Notes: generated by a model from the sequence alone, not told the origin. Shown: positions 1 through 14,000, counted from the first letter of the stretch. The stretch is DNA of 64,000 nucleotides from Eudorina sp. 2006-703-Eu-15 (GCA_003117195.1 BDSI01000171.1:1-64000), one strand, 5' to 3'. Numbers and translations are program-made.

Positions 1-2545
1 GCGGGGTGGGGGGGGGTGGCGGAGGCGGCGGTGGAGGCGGCGGCGGCGGCGATGGTGGCGGCGGCGGCGGCGGTGGAGACGGTGGCGGGGCGGCGGGGGG
101 CGGTGGGGGTGGAGGCGGAGGCGGTGATGGCGGTGATGGTGGCGATGGCGGCGACGGCGGCCCCGGCGGGGGCGGCACAAACCTGCCGCAATCAGCCCCA
201 TCCGTCACATTACCGTAGATGCAGGTGTCATTCGTGACCACAACTCCATCCAACTTAATGGCTGGATTCACCGGCTGAGGGCAGAAGGTCGAACCGAAGG
301 TCTTCAGGTACAGCACCCACTGCTTCATGAGCGTGTTCGAAATGTCCCCAAACGAAACGTTCTTCGGGGTCGTGCCACCGCACAACGAAATCAACGTCTC
401 CGGTCCATCCTCACACGTATTCGAACGGTTTAAGAAGACGCCGCTGTAGTTCGCTGCCAGAATGCTCAGGTCACTGGTCATCTTGTTAACCATCGCGTCG
501 CAAACGGTCTTGTTGAACGGCAAGAGCGAGCCCGTAGCATCCGAGGCCGTGAAATTCACGCAGAAATCGCACGTCTCAACGAACGGAATTGCAGGAACCG
601 GAGGAGGCGGAGGCGGCAGCGGCGCCGGCACCGGGCAGATCGGGCAGTACGTCGTATTCGACGACTCAGACAGCGAGAACCTGCGACGGGCAATATGCAG
701 AAACATGTGTCATGCTCCCCTGGGAAGAGAAAAGCCACGCAACTAGCATTTCCACACCGCTCTCCGAATTCACAGTAACCCCCGGGCAGTCCCCCGCCCG
801 CACTAACCGCACCGCCCTCATCTCCTCCACCCACCTCTCCTGTCTCCATACACGGTCGACATTCCAGTCGTACCAAACGAGGCTCGTACCTCCGCTTGAT
901 CACTTCTTTTCGTGCACACCCACGTACACGCGGTCCCCTGCAACTCCACCGCCCGCTTCACGACTCCCAGACCCGTCAACCCAATCCACTCACTTGCAGC
1001 TCTTGCCCCGAACATCGCACAGCTCCGCCAAGCTCGAGCACGGCTCCTTCGCATAAATGCAAATCTGCGAGCCCGACATCCGCGAGACGTTGGCCCGCAG
1101 CTGGTAGATGCGCAGCTCATACTCGCTCCCTGTCATTGGGTTTGGGGGGGCGCCGTGGAAAGTGCGCATGTCCTTGTAGAGGTCCATGTACCGAGAAACC
1201 GCCAGGACATCATCACAACCATGAGCACAACAGGTGCAGAAACCGCAAATGTGCCCTCACCCACTCCACTCTGCTCAGAACTCGCCCCGACTCACCACCG
1301 CCCGCCTTCGGCCACGCCTTGGTCTCCCAGCTCGACCAGAACTTCCCGTTAATCTCAATCCGCTGCAGCGCCGGCTTGGCGCATTCGGATGCTGGAGCGC
1401 GCAGAGGATCCAGCAATCCGGGGGGAGGGGGGCAGATGGATATGGGGGATTTATCACAGTTAGTGCACGTGCAGGGGGTCACAGGCGGTAGTACCAGCGG
1501 GGGGAACCATAGCGATGAGGATCAAACAAACAGCAGGCCGGAGGGGCACAAATAGATCAATAGCATACTGCGGCGCTGCACCCCGTTGTGTCGCTGAACA
1601 GCTGGGACAATACGCACAATACCCCACCAGATCACGCAGCTGCTGCAAGTGTTCAGATGCACCAGTGAAGCCCCCGCAGCTTCACCGAACGCACTTACAG
1701 GACGTGAAGGCGATCTTCTCCACGTTCACCTGCAGCGCTTTACAGCACGGCTGCGGGTTGCTGCCGCATCCAATGTAGTTAACATTGAAGCAGTACTTCT
1801 TGCCCCCGTTGTACCCCTGCAACCGCCAGACGGCACGCGTATCACTCTCAGTGCCATTTCGCAGAGCGCACACAAGCGTAATATTTTGGAGGAAACCCCT
1901 GAACATACCGTGCCATAGCTAGCCAAGACAACGCTGTACGGCGAGCAGCTGCACTGGTACGTTTTGCACCTGATACACACAAAAAAGGGGAGTTATCGAG
2001 TGCCGAGAAAAGTGCATCGGATCACAGCAGTCTAACGCAAATATTGGACACCAACTTTTATGCAGGGACAAGAGGCAAAGCCGAGTTCGCACGCCATGTG
2101 CTCACCCGCAATACGGGAAGCGAGAGGTGTAGTTCGAGCCTAAGGACGTCACGTAATCATGATCTTGATACGTGGTGTTATCCGTGCCCTTAATCAAGTC
2201 CAGTTGAGAGTCGACAGGGTCGGTGCTGGTCTGCTGCAGGCTACGCCCGTGACTTCGACCAAGAACCTCCACCTCAGACGAAGCAGCGGAGCCTGCATAA
2301 CAAAGAAATACAAATCGTCAAAAAGAATCACAATAATCAGCGAATTCAACCGAACCTCACAACGACAACGTATTTCAGCGAGCCAGCCCTGTGCACAAAA
2401 CAAAACGCCCCAGCTCGGCTACCACCCCAAATGATAGTCACCCTCTCATACTTGACTACGGACCTGAGTAAATGGCAACGACTACCAAGACGGCCACGCC
2501 GAAGGTCCTGACGCCCTTGCGAAGACGTGGCCCGCCGGCAGCCAT
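1..2545 (-). CDS. Pherophorin, 5' part (N-terminal domain and start of proline-rich spacer)
   Basis: Extracellular-matrix glycoprotein of volvocine algae. Exons on the minus strand: 2545-2464, 2292-2106, 1969-1909, 1816-1699, 1391-1296, 1129-994 and 680 to the window edge; phases agree at every junction and give about 453 visible codons. The ATG at 2545 opens a signal peptide (basic MAAGGPRLRKGVRTFG, then a VAVLVVVAIYS core). The pherophorin domain follows: FPYCGCKTYQCSCSPYSV, then YCFNVNYIGCG...CCKAL, then ALQRIEINGKFWSSW, then ICIYAKEPCSSLAELC and a C-terminal CPICPVPAP segment. After a second Cys-rich stretch with many N-glycosylation sequons (NFT, NKT, NYS, NRS, NVT), the reading frame enters a Pro/Ser-Pro run from about 180 down to base 1, the Hyp-rich spacer typical of the family. 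The second (C-terminal) domain must lie outside the window. Family call is firm; which pherophorin it is cannot be said. Confidence 0.9.
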
Positions 2546-5500
2546 GATATAGGCAGCCTACATCCAACAGAACAAAAACTCAATATCTGTAATACTTCAA
2601 CCCGAACGACCTGATAATCGCCTGCACTCCAAAGTTGCCGGCTGGTCTGCTGGGCGCGCAGCCACAATATATTGCTGAAACCACAGTTTTGCATAGCCAC
2701 GGCGTGTGAACAGATCTCATAAAAATCCGCGCAGTCCTCCCGGGCGAGCGCCCACTAACACCTCCGGGACTGCGGAACGCGCTGCCAGAAAGCTCCTCAC
2801 TGCCGACGTCCACTTGCTGCTGACATGTTGCTGTCTTACTTAATATTTGGAAACTCACCAAGTGGGCCTAAGAATGCAGCTGGCTGGCCGTCTTCACAAC
2901 ACCCGTTATCAGATAAGTCCCGGTTCTCAACGCCAGCAACTTTACAGCAAAGCGCTTGTGGTGACAAATCTTCTAACGACGTATTTGTAGACCTACTTTT
3001 CGGCCTGAGGGGACTACGACTTCTCTGAACCTCAATCACCTTAAAGGTGACACAGCTCTGCGACCGGCCTTACACGGACCGGTCGATCTCACCTACAAGT
3101 GCAGGAAGCACTGTGGTGTTGTATGATGACCAAGGCATGCGATAGGGATTAAGTCGCTGGGGTTGCAGTTCGCCGCCCACCGCTGGGCGGTCCGTACAAC
3201 GAAAGTTCGAACGAGCGCTTTTATCGTCCTAGTGCACACATACTTCTTTTAATTGTATTTATTAGACTAGGCCCATGCCCTCGGCTTATGTGGGTGCCGT
3301 GGATGGGCATTACGGAAAGTTCAAACAGGTTTTGCGTTTTGCATGTTTAGTTTAAGGAAGTGCTACTGTTTTCTTCTGATCTTCTTCACATGACTTGAGT
3401 TGACAGTCTGCCGCCGTATAGGTCCTGTTACCGTGCAGAGCAGAGTTCCATGTGGAAATGTACGTCGCTGTCTCTATTTCCCGGAACCCTCACATGACAC
3501 CTTAAGTCTATCTCTGGACTAAAAGCGATGTGTGCTGTCTGGACGGGGTTAAGGTGGGCTGAAGGAATAGGCATCTATCTTGTGTATAGCCATGTTGTGT
3601 CGGGTTTGGGACATCGGAGACAACTGCAACTGTATTCCACTTCAGCATAACCTCTAAACCCGCATGCTGCTTTCTTTCTGTATGCGACCATGCGGGCCCC
3701 GGAATATGCAACCATGCGGCCCCCGGTATGGGCCTTTGGGCATGAGATGTTTAGAGGCTGCCTTCATGGTTTCGCTTCCTTGTAGACACCATAGCTGCTC
3801 CGTAAGCAAGGCATCTGGGCGATCGCGCTGCAGGGATGCGCAGCGGTGTCCCCCCTTGCGTACGGCACAGGTCCGCAGCGGTGGCCTGGAAGCGACGTAC
3901 AATGCGTTGTGCAGCGCCCGTTGGGAGCGGACTGTGGCGTCGGTGGAGGCCGCGGGAGGCCGCAGCGCATGCGAATTCACAGGGCTGTTGGGGAAAGCAA
4001 CCCTGGGACTTCCGTGTGCACTTTGGAGCGCTGCGCATGGACGAATCTGTTTGTAGGCGTGTCTTGCCAATCTGGGCTCGTAATCCTCGACCACAAACAG
4101 GGTGCGGGTGGTTAGGCCGAACACCTTACTCAGGTACGGTTCTGCGGGATCAATAGCAAAACACACCAGCTGGGCAGACGATCAGGCCGGTGGTGTGTCT
4201 GCGTGCACCCCAGCAGCGCACCTCTCGCACCTATACCACAAGTGCAGCACAAGTGCAGCACGAAAACACCACTGGAGCCCGGCCTCAACACTAGTGCAGC
4301 GTTGTTGTTGAGGGCCTTTCCACGATCGGCATGGTGTGCACGCTCGTGTTCTTCAGCAGAGCGGATCGTGCATATCTCTCGCTGTTTGTCCTGAGCTCCT
4401 CATGTGTGGCCCTGTTGTACCTCCCCCCCCCCCCCCTCCCCGGATCCTCCAACGTTCCCCATCGGCACGGCGCGGCATCGACGGCTGTGTGCCCACTCGC
4501 CACAGCAATGCAGTGTCAATCACCCGTGCCGGGTTCGCGTGACTGTGAGGTCCTTGTCCTTGAGGTCCTCTGCTGGGTCGTCGAGGGACTGTGCACTCAG
4601 TGACACATCGCTGCTGTTTCCGGGGTCCTGGGGTTCTCTGTAACTCGGCGGCCTCGGCTGCAACTCGAGCCGGTTCTGGTCTGATGTGCAGGCCAGAGTG
4701 CGCCAGCCATGCTAGGTTTCCTGAAGGGCTTCAGCTTGAGGGCTTTCGGAGAGCGCGCAGGCAGGCGGGTCCTCAGCGCGGATGCCGGTGCGCGCGGTTT
4801 TGGACAGCGGAGGAGCGCTGTCGGAGATCGAGGTTGCGGTGCAGCAGCGCGCAAAGGAGATGACGGAGCCGCGGCTGGATTGTCAGACACCGGCACGATG
4901 CGTGCATGCCAGGTTGCGCCTTGGGGTTAAGCGGCGGCACGGGAGCGCATACCTCCCACAGGGCCACCGGCTGGGGGTCCCGAGGGGAAAGCGTCCCGGA
5001 GTCATGCTTTTCGCCCTGCTTCCGTCGCGGACTGGGAGGTGCGACCGCGATGCCCGCCTCTCGCCAGGCGCCGCGAGAGCTGTGGAATCGGGTGGACACG
5101 CCCAGCGCCTCGCTTTTTGACCTTTCAATGCGCTGTTTGCCAAGGGTTTTCCAAGGGGTTTCTGTGGGCCAAGGGTTTTCCAAGGGGTCTCCGCGGTGGT
5201 GGCGCAACTGTGAGGTGGAGCAGTTGAACTATTTAAAGCGCGAGCGGAAGGCAGGGCGCTAAACTCTCTTGCGATTTGCCCTTGGCGATGAGGTTGCGGG
5301 TTTTAGAAACATTAGACCGCTGGCACCGTCGCATATCGACTCTCTCATCAAACAAGTTACAGGTGCAGACTCTGAAGGACTCTGCAAGACCCACGAGGAA
5401 GCGCAGGTGCTGCGGATGCGTGCCTTGGTCCAGGTGTGCAAGTGTCACGGAAGGTGTCGGGTCAGCGCGCAGCGGGCAAGGATGTTCCCACATGTGTGCC

Positions 5501-7671
5501 TGTGTGCTGGGTCTCGTAGAAGTAAAAGCTTGGCTGCGGCCCCAGGTGCGCACACGACCGATCCATTGACATATGACCGGCGAGAGCGGGGCAACCCGGC
5601 ACGAAACACAACCAAACGCCAGCCGTTGGGACGCCGTCAAATGCCGGAATGGACATAGTTTGGGACATCTTTTTTATGAGAACGTGATCGGCGAGCGGGC
5701 GAAAAGCCGGGGATGCGAGTGACTGCGTGTAGGGTAAATCGTGCGTGTTCGAGGCGCAATCGAGCCATCACCAGCTGAATTGAAATCAACCCGGTGAGAA
5801 CGGTTACCTTTGGCGAAGGGCGGGAGTTAAGCTCGTCACAGGCGGGAAGATCATTATGAAGGAAGCCGTTGAGAATTACAGAACGCGGGCAGCACAAGTG
5901 TGAAACGCGGGAAGTGTGTGCGTGCAGTAATCGGTGCTGTACCTCTTTCCTGACTTCTGCGCGTAACCATTTGCAAGTGATATGTACAGCAGCTGTGTTG
6001 GTTATGCCTTTGTTACGGGTGCACTGTGGCATCATCTAGGAGTTAGTGCACGACAAGTTTAACGCGAGCGATGGCGGAGTTGAGGTAACCTCGAATAGTG
6101 CCACTAAGTATAATAGTCAAATCCCATGGCCGCACTTGGCTGAATTGTTTGATCCGCATCCTGGAGCGTATTCAGTCGGAGACGGCCTGATACCCCACAC
6201 ACGAAAGGTTTATAACTTACCATTCTACTTATCAGTATTTCAATGTAAGAGCGCTTATTTCACGTGTGCCTTTGTGCCTAGACGGGAGTAGTGAATTATT
6301 CAACATCGCCCGACCAATACTCCTATTGAATCCCAGAGCTTTACCTCGACATTCTATTATATCGTCACTGGTCTCCTTGGCATGCGTAAGCTGCTGTCCC
6401 CGCCAAGGGCTCTTCCCAGACGACAACCATTTTGCAGCCAGCGTACACAGTCACCATCATGGCCTCTTGTTGAGTAGGATTTGTCTTCGGGGAATCATTG
6501 CTAAGTAATTGCCTGGTTGTTTATGTTGAATGCCTTATGGCCTCCGATGTATCTATCTATTTTGCAGAAATTCAGCAATACATCATTTCCTGTAGAAGAC
6601 TTTATAAAGAGGAAAGTGCTTGACAATGGCTTGTCTGGCCGTGTAAGAAAATCGCAGAAGATTACACACCGGCCACAATCCAACGGTTGCATACCAACGG
6701 GCCCCTTCTCAACACACTTGGTTGTGAACACTCTACAACGCTTGAGTCTGAAGCTCTCGGTGTAATGATTTCTAATGCGATGATCTCAATGCGCCACGGC
6801 ATGTCTGAACGCTTCACGCTACTGCAGGCGCACAGTCAAAAGTGAAAACACTTTACCGACGAATTATTTGATTGAATGATGGAGTGCAAATGGTGGGCGA
6901 CGGTGTTGAGCGGTGCTCTTAGAGCGGTGTGGCCATGCAGAGGCCACGCGATTGTACGTCCATGGAGCAACGTGGACATGACAGGTAGCACAGCCAATTC
7001 GTCGCAGTAACTTCAGCGAAGAAGTAATGGTTTTGATTATACATTAATTGTCGAGGATTGTTTCGCGCGGGAGTATCGTACGTATTGGACACATTACGAA
7101 ACCTTAGCATCGGTGGACATGGTGTATTCATATTGATGTGGAGTCTAGTAAATTTTTCTGTTGCATTTGATTTGCATTGAGACCGCAAAGACAACGACAT
7201 TGCGCGCGGTTTAGCTCGGTCGTGCGACTTAGCAGTCGTAGTTATGTATGCATTAATCAACTGGGCTGCATGATTTTCTGCATTATACGTTACATGGCAT
7301 GGTAAATTGCTGAGCATCACGCTCGGCACTACCAGAGGCCGTCAAATGCTAAGGACCGACTCTTCGTGACTACAATTGCAGTTGTGCATCTAACCCGTTT
7401 CAAATTCCACTATTTTAGAAATCCATTATGTTCCTTGCGGTGGGAAGAGACGCTTGCAGAATATAACTCAGCTGACGGCCTCGTGCTCGCATGTCTTCAG
7501 TCATGTCATGTTGCGAACCATTTCTCAAAGCTTGGTAGCCAGGACATTTTTTAAGTAACGAAAGTCGCCAACTATGATGGACCGTACTCCCCTGGCGGGC
7601 CAAACCCAACCGTCGGGGCATGGGTATGGAAATCTAGATAGATGATGTGTCGCATCAGAAGATGTGACCGG

Positions 7672-7950
7672 TTACATGGCATATTTACCTATCTTGAAAT
7701 TTTGATAACCTTTGGAAAACGCGTCCGAGGCTGGGCCTTCGCGTGCCTGCGCTACCTTGACAGACCTTAACTTGTTGCTGAGAAACGCCGACGAAGCAAC
7801 GTCGGCATGCGATTGTCCATAATTCCACGCAATGAGCGTGCCGACCTTCGCAGGGAAGATGTTGGCGAAAACCGTATCGCCGGCGAAGACGTCAAAAGCA
7901 AGCACGCCTCCGTTAAGCTTCATCTTGCCCGAACCATATTGTAATCGCAA
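7672..7950 (-). CDS. Orphan ORF with gene-like codon use, unknown function
   Basis: I do not recognise this protein. The frame from the ATG near 7923 reads MKLNGGVLAFDVFAGDTVF and continues with ANIFPAKVGTLIAWNYGQ, a globular-looking alternation of hydrophobic and polar residues. Codons favour C or G in the third position (GAC GTC TTC GCC GGC), as in the real genes here and unlike the surrounding AT-richer DNA. It ends at a TAA after KIGKYAM, or may run into an intron at AAG ATA G/GTAAAT. It could be an exon of an undetected gene, a decayed gene, or a fragment of a mobile or viral gene. No neighbouring exon was found. Confidence 0.25.
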   Translation of the reverse strand: MRLQYGSGKMKLNGGVLAFDVFAGDTVFANIFPAKVGTLIAWNYGQSHADVASSAFLSNKLRSVKVAQAREGPASDAFSKGYQNFKIGKYAM

Positions 7951-9418
7951 ATTTATTATATTATGTTCCTACAGCACACGTCTGCTCTCTTTGCGCCAAT
8001 TACGTGACCAATTACTTGGCCAACAGTCCAGGCACACACCACAGTCCACTGGCCGAGCCAAGCAGAATCATTCTCAAGGCAAACGAGAAGACGAAAAATG
8101 TTTATAGGGCCCGTCGAGAGCTTGGATGTGGTCCCCCGCTGTCCGCCTCTGGTCCTGCGGTGTCTGGCCGCCAGGGCCCAGGCCACCACTTCCCGCAGGC
8201 GCAAGCTGCCCGGCCGCACGGCGTGGGTTGGCCAAGTCTGCAATGCCGCGTCGCGCGAGCCGCTGGAGCGGGTCCGACGCCGCTACGCGGCACGCATAGC
8301 AGGACCCTCGAGCGCGGCCGCCCACGGCATGTACAGAGCCGCGGCCACGCCCACCGCTCTTCCGCGTGCGCTCATTCCTTGTTTCAGTCACTGTGCAGGT
8401 TCCTTTACGGGGCTCGATCTGCTTCCGTGGACCGGGGGTCCCGTGCCGCCCGTCCCCCCAGCTGCCCCACGTCAAGTGTGATGGGGCGGGTTCAACTCAC
8501 TGGTCCTTCGCATGTTGAACCGGCCCGGCCCCTCGGGTTCTTCCTGAGGCCACCGCGACTGAAGTGCGGGCCGCTGGAGGCCGTAATCCGAATAAAGCTG
8601 TGCCGGTGGTCTTTGCTCTATGGGCGGGCGTGGCACTCGTGGTCGCGGACGTGCGTGGCCTGTACGGCGAGCGACCAATGTCACGGCTGGTCCTCCCTCG
8701 ATGACCATGACGTCTGTTGGAGCCCTAAGTCTGCGGCAGTGCTCGTCGGTGTCACCAGATCCCTGCGATCCCTGTGCGAGTGACCTGAGGCTGCTAGTCC
8801 GCGCCGTGGCAACGGCTCAGGGCATCCGATAGACAGGGAGATACGGCCGCCAACGGTACGGCTCAGAGCTGCAGGGACCGTGCCCTCCCTTCCAAATCCT
8901 GGTTTTCGTAACGAGGTTTTGGGAGGTGCCACCGCAGCGCACTCGATCCACCTCAGGGACACGGACGTGAAGCGGAAGCAAGCGTCTGCGTCATTGCGTG
9001 GCTAGGGTGCGGGTAGCACGCTGACAGCTCTCAGCTGTCGCCGCCCCGTTGCCCCTGTCGCAACCATCCGTTAATGAAGTAGTAAAGCAGTATGTGAATT
9101 AGTGAAGAGATGAATGAGTACATAAAAAGCTGAAGACGAGACCCGACGAGACTGTGGGGCCTGCACCCCGTGCGCTTCGGCGCCCTGCCAGGCACGATAC
9201 ACTTGAGCCGTCTGCTTGAGGCACACCTACTCCCACCGCACCATCGCAGGCCATCCCGCCAGCTACAGTGCACCCGCGGTACCAAGGTGATGGGTGCTGG
9301 CCACAGCAAAACGTATCGAAGCAGAGCTAGCCCCACAGGCGCCGTATTCGCAAGCTACCACAGTATGCCCACGCTGATGCCATGCACACCCCGCGGCCTC
9401 GTAGTAGCTGGCACTCGA

Positions 9419-9536
9419 TACCTACCTACCTACCTACCTACCTACCTACCTACCTACCTACCTACCTACCTACCTACCTACCTACCTACCTACCTACCTA
9501 CCTACCTACCTACCTACCTACCTACCTACCTACCTA
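9419..9536. repeat. TACC tetranucleotide microsatellite
   Basis: About 29 uninterrupted copies of TACC. It reads as Tyr-Leu-Pro-Thr in one frame, but nothing suggests it is translated. It does not resemble the plant/algal telomere unit. Confidence 0.95.
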
Positions 9537-9954
9537 AATGGGGGACTTGAAGCGCGCCATCTGGTACCGCCCTGACAAGCCCACCCGAGTCGTCAGACCC
9601 GGCCTAACCGAAGTGGGACCAACTGGTGTGGAGGAATGATAGGACCCAAGAGCGCATGTACAGGGCCGCTGCGCGCTCTCACGAATCCTCATCCTCCCCC
9701 ACACTCCTCCTCCCCATCTTCCCTGGAGCGAGTCGCCCCCGCCCGACTAGGCGCCTGCCTTGTGTTTGCAGGGTAGTGTGACGAGATCTAACCACGCCAC
9801 AGCATTTTCCAGGCATACCCGGATCTGGCCTTCCCCTGCTGCACTTCGGCCTTCCCCGGATTAGTAAGGGCTGCGGCATAACAGCGACAGCTGCTGCACA
9901 ATCGACTGCCTTTCAGACTTTAACAGCAAGGGGGGGGGGGTCGGGCCCGGGGGG

Positions 9955-10016
9955 GCTATCTGGGCCCGTTGGAACACCCGGTCGGGATACGGGTCCACCT
10001 TGTAACGGTTACAAAG
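9955..10016 (+). repeat. Dispersed repeat family D, copy 1 (short)
   Basis: Carries the core GGGCCCGTTGGAACACCCGG, then TCGGGATACGGGTCCACC, ending in the palindrome TTGTAACGGTTACAA. The same core recurs at 31817-31875, 36141-36183 (inverted) and 36537-36591. Probably the 3' end of a transposable element; the type is not known. Confidence 0.8.
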
Positions 10017-11084
10017 TATCGTGACGCTTGACGAAGCAAGCTCGATGTGGTTTTGCTGCCTGACATAAATTGTCGTGTGTCCGGGCATTGCGGAGGCTAG
10101 CTGCGCCCACTGGGACCATATAACACATGCACGGCGCGGCGTTGGCGGGGGGTAAGCATGGGCGGAGGGGGGAGGTTTACATGGGCGGGTTGCGAAGCCT
10201 GGCCTATTCTGTCCGCCCAGCATGACACTGGGCACGTGTCAAATTGTATGGTGCATGTGGTTATCAGCTCGTCGCCTACGCGATATGCGCACAGAGAAGA
10301 TGCGGATGTAGTACTGAAGTACGGTGGATACCCGGCCCAGAAGGATGATTACTCAACACGCAATTTTACTAAGTAACATGCGCTTTCCTCACAGTCAGAG
10401 TCCGCCTTGCGTTGTATTGGGTGCGTTTGTCAACAACGCGACGACGGAGGAGTAGGACCGTAGAACTGGCTGTGGCGCTTGATTGAATATGAACTAAGTT
10501 ATTTCCACATCATAATTAGTTATGGGCATTTGAGATCAGGACGAATTTTTCATGAGTGGAGCTCAGGGAGCAGCCTCTCCCGGGGCTACCGCACCCGCAG
10601 TGAACGCCTCAGACGTTCTGCGCACCAAAGATGTGCTGCTCTTTTCTCGAAGCTTTGTCAAAGATAAAGCAGGGGACCATGTCAATGAGGTGCGGCAAGA
10701 GTTATGACCGGAAGGTTGAAGACGTCGTCTTGGTCTGTGCGCTTGTTCTGGGATTCAGCTGTCTACATTCATTGCAGATCAGCTGTGATCTAATGGGTTG
10801 CGTGTGCGGGGCCAAACTTCAAACGCGTTCTTGTCTCGCCATCGGAACGCGCCTCTTGCCTTGCTGAAACGTCTTAATGTGATAGCGGGCACTTCGTGTG
10901 AGGCGGATCCGGATGACCAGCGCGCAGAATGACACCGTTGTGTACGTAGATTGCCACAGCTTCATTGCGCAGGGTTTATCGCGTAGCCCCTGTAGACACT
11001 TCCAGCAATGTAGCCAATACCGGCGTTGTGCTCGCGATCGGGAACTTCGCAATGTCAGTATTGTTCTGCCCAGGCCGTCTGTTG

Positions 11085-14000
11085 ATGACCCTGGGGACGG
11101 GCCGTACGAGGCCCCTGGTGCTTGCTTTCGTCCCCCGTTCCTTCCCGAGACCCTGGCCTTCGCGCTTTATCCCGACCCCGCAACTCCTGCACCAAATCTC
11201 GCAGGTCCGCCTCAGCAGCCCTGCGACGCTAACCCGCATCGTCATGGCGAGCTCTGGGCCGCCGGCGCACGCTGATGGCGGACGGCGGCACCAGCAGCAC
11301 TCGGGGCCCCCGCCGCTGTTGCGCGCCTTTGCGCGCGACCTGTTACACCCTGGGGCCGCCCGGTACGCGGCCCTGTGCCCAAACAACCTGTCGGTGGCCC
11401 CTGGACAGAGCAGCAGCTTCAAGACGGAAGTGAGTTCGATGCAGCAGCCTGGGTTGAGTCCAGTAGTGCCTTCATCTGAGCCGTGTGGTTTCGGAGGGTT
11501 CGAAAGTGCACCATGGCAATATTGGATGAGCAATTGGGTTTCCTAGCAGTGCGGCTCTCAATTATCAAGCCGCGCAACAATGCGGAGCATCTCAGGGGAG
11601 ATGAAGGCAAAGGGGAAGCGGGGCGTACAGGGGCGTGGGAGCAACGGAGGTGCTGTGGCATGCGGTAAGGGGATCGGGGTTAAAGTGATCGGGGGCCCAG
11701 AAGGCCTGGGACCGCAATTCGGGGGCCAGGAGGCCTGGGACAAAATTGGAGCTGGAGGCAATGCCAGGGCATAGATCCTTGTGGCCCATGGGGACCTGGA
11801 GTGGAGGGCGCTTTGCTGTGCCTGACTTGTGTAGGCAGGCAGGGTGGTTGACAGCGAACCGCCCTTGAGAGTCGAGCAGCCGGGCCTTGAGATTCGAGCA
11901 GCTTTTGTTTTGACCCGCAGCTCGTCTGTGCCCTTCGCGCCTGACCGAAGGGAAACACGCTGGTACATACGCGTGCCTGCCGCCGCTGTGGCTTTCCGTC
12001 CGCACGTCGGGATGCGACATCCCCAATCTGTTCCTTTTGGAACCGTGTGCGATGTATTATGGGTGTATGCAATGCATTATGGGCAGTGTGTTTAACAAGA
12101 AGCCCACCCATGATCGCCCAGGTCCGGATACTTACCAAAACCTGCGATGGGCAGTGTGTGATCTGGGTTCCCGTCTGGTGCCCACTGGGCCGCGCCACTT
12201 CACTTACCCCGGGGTACGTCCGCCCTAAACCCCCACCACCCCTACCGCACCCGCCAGCCGGTGGTCACAGACCACGTCATTCTGCGAGGCCGTTATACGG
12301 CCGTGGACGTGCAGCTGTACGGCAGGGCGGAGTACGACCCGGCGGGTGTAGTGGCGGCGGCCGTCAGCAGCGCCGCGGCCGCGGGGCACCCTTTGCCTGA
12401 CGACGAGGTGCAGCAGCTGATGCAGCTGCAGCAGAACCAGCAGGGGCGCGGCGCGGAGGCGGCAGGGGCCGCTCCGACTGGCCAGAAGACTTCCGGCGGT
12501 ACGCTGGCTGGCCCGGGTGCGAAGCGGCCGCGTCTGCTGCAGCCCCCCGTGTCGATACCTCTCAGGCCGCTCGGTGCGAAGGAGGCAGGAGGCGCGGGCA
12601 AGGCGGGTGCGGACGTCGCGGTGGAGGGTGTGCTGCAGCCGGCGCCGCAGGTCATACCGCCGGGTAAGTGGCTGGGGGGATGGGATTAGTGGGGGAAAGC
12701 GAGATACTGCCGAAGGGAATACGGCAGGCAGGCCCGCCGATTGCTGCCCCGCGGCCACCAGAGGTGCTTTCACAGAACGCCGAGCCTGGCCTCTCCCTGC
12801 CTTTCTCCTAGCGCCGCCCTGCCCCTGTCCGTGGCCGCATCCGCTCGGGCCCTCTTGCAGGCTCCTCGCTGCTGCCGCTGGAGGCGGTGCCCCCGCCCCT
12901 GCTGGTGGCGCTGCGGGCCGCCGGCGAGTATTATGGGGAGGTGGGTCGCAGCCACGGCCGCATCGCCAACAACGGTCCGGGTACCCGCCTGGTGCCCGTC
13001 ATGGCGGCGGCCAAGCACGTGTGCAGGGCACTGGCAGGTGCGAAGCGCTGGCGGGGCCAGGGACCCTGACACAAAATGAGCGTTACGAAACCGCCAGCCC
13101 TCGGGGCCCCCGGGGTGGTGGGCGCTGTGTGATGAATGGCAATAAGCCGCGCCGAGGCGCGGCACGGCGCGGGCGAGGGGGGAGGGCTTGGGGCGGGGTG
13201 TCGCTGCTTTGCTGTGCAGGCGTGTAGAGGGAGGAGTTCCTGAGGGAGGGCCCAGCGGAGGGCTTGGTCACGAGACCGGGGGCAAACGGGGGCTGGGCGC
13301 GGGCGGGGCTGGCATGACCATTTTATGTATGGCGAGCTGGTGGCAGTGCGGTGAAGTGACACGCTGGTCAGTTATCGGAGGAGGATGCGTCGCGCAGATG
13401 CGTCCCGTGTGGCTTCCGGTGCCCATTCGCAATGCGCCGGGCTCGGCGTTGGGTGTACCCGCAGGGCCGAACCGGCCACCTCGTCCCGCGCGCACGTGCG
13501 CACGTCGCCCAATGCCCTGCTGGCCTTCCCGCCCGATTGATGCGCAGCCGGACTGCCGACGCCGCAGCCCACAGCCCACACATGAAATTGCGTGGCACAA
13601 CAGCCCCTATGCCCACGAACATACGACGACGAGCCCCAGTTACCACAGCCACCGCATTCGCAACCCCGGCTCATTAGGTTATCGGACAGACAGGTCGTGC
13701 GCCAGCCCGGCTCGCGTCTCAGTTCTTTTGCAAACGGCTCACTGGGCGCAGGCCAGACGTCAGACCTGGAGATGACCCTGGCGACGTCCCCAACCCGCGA
13801 TGTGGCGCCCCTGGCCCGGGGGGAGCTGGAGTCGCTGTGTGACATGGCCTGCGAGTGGTGTCTGCTGCTGGCGTCGGGGAGGTACGTTCTGGAAGGGGGG
13901 GAAGCCCTGGAAGCCCCGGGCCGGGGCTCCGTCTCGGGCCGCGGTGGTGAGGGGACGGGGGTGCGAGGAGGTTTGCTTGACGACTGAACGTCCAGCAAGG

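Larger units (their letters stand above)
2546..11084. other. Intergenic region between pherophorin and VIR
   Basis: Divergent spacer of about 8.5 kb, visibly less GC-rich than the flanking genes, with stop codons throughout in most frames. It should hold the promoters of the pherophorin (just above 2545) and of VIR (just below 11085), but I cannot point to a specific element. It contains an orphan minus-strand ORF (7950-7672), a TACC microsatellite (9419-9536) and one copy of a dispersed repeat (9955-10016). No further gene could be supported; several 100-170-codon frames (for example 4166-3654 minus, 5269-5658 plus) have no recognisable domain. Confidence 0.6.

Noticed and set aside
1201..1480. 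Treating pherophorin minus-strand frame 1482-1213 as one uninterrupted exon
   Set aside because: The CTNCDKSPISICPPPPG part has no match to the domain, whereas splicing at 1391 and 1296 restores the pherophorin pattern in phase.
9419..9536. Possible interstitial telomeric repeat
   Set aside because: The unit is TACC, not the TTTAGGG/TTTTAGGG type of plants and green algae.
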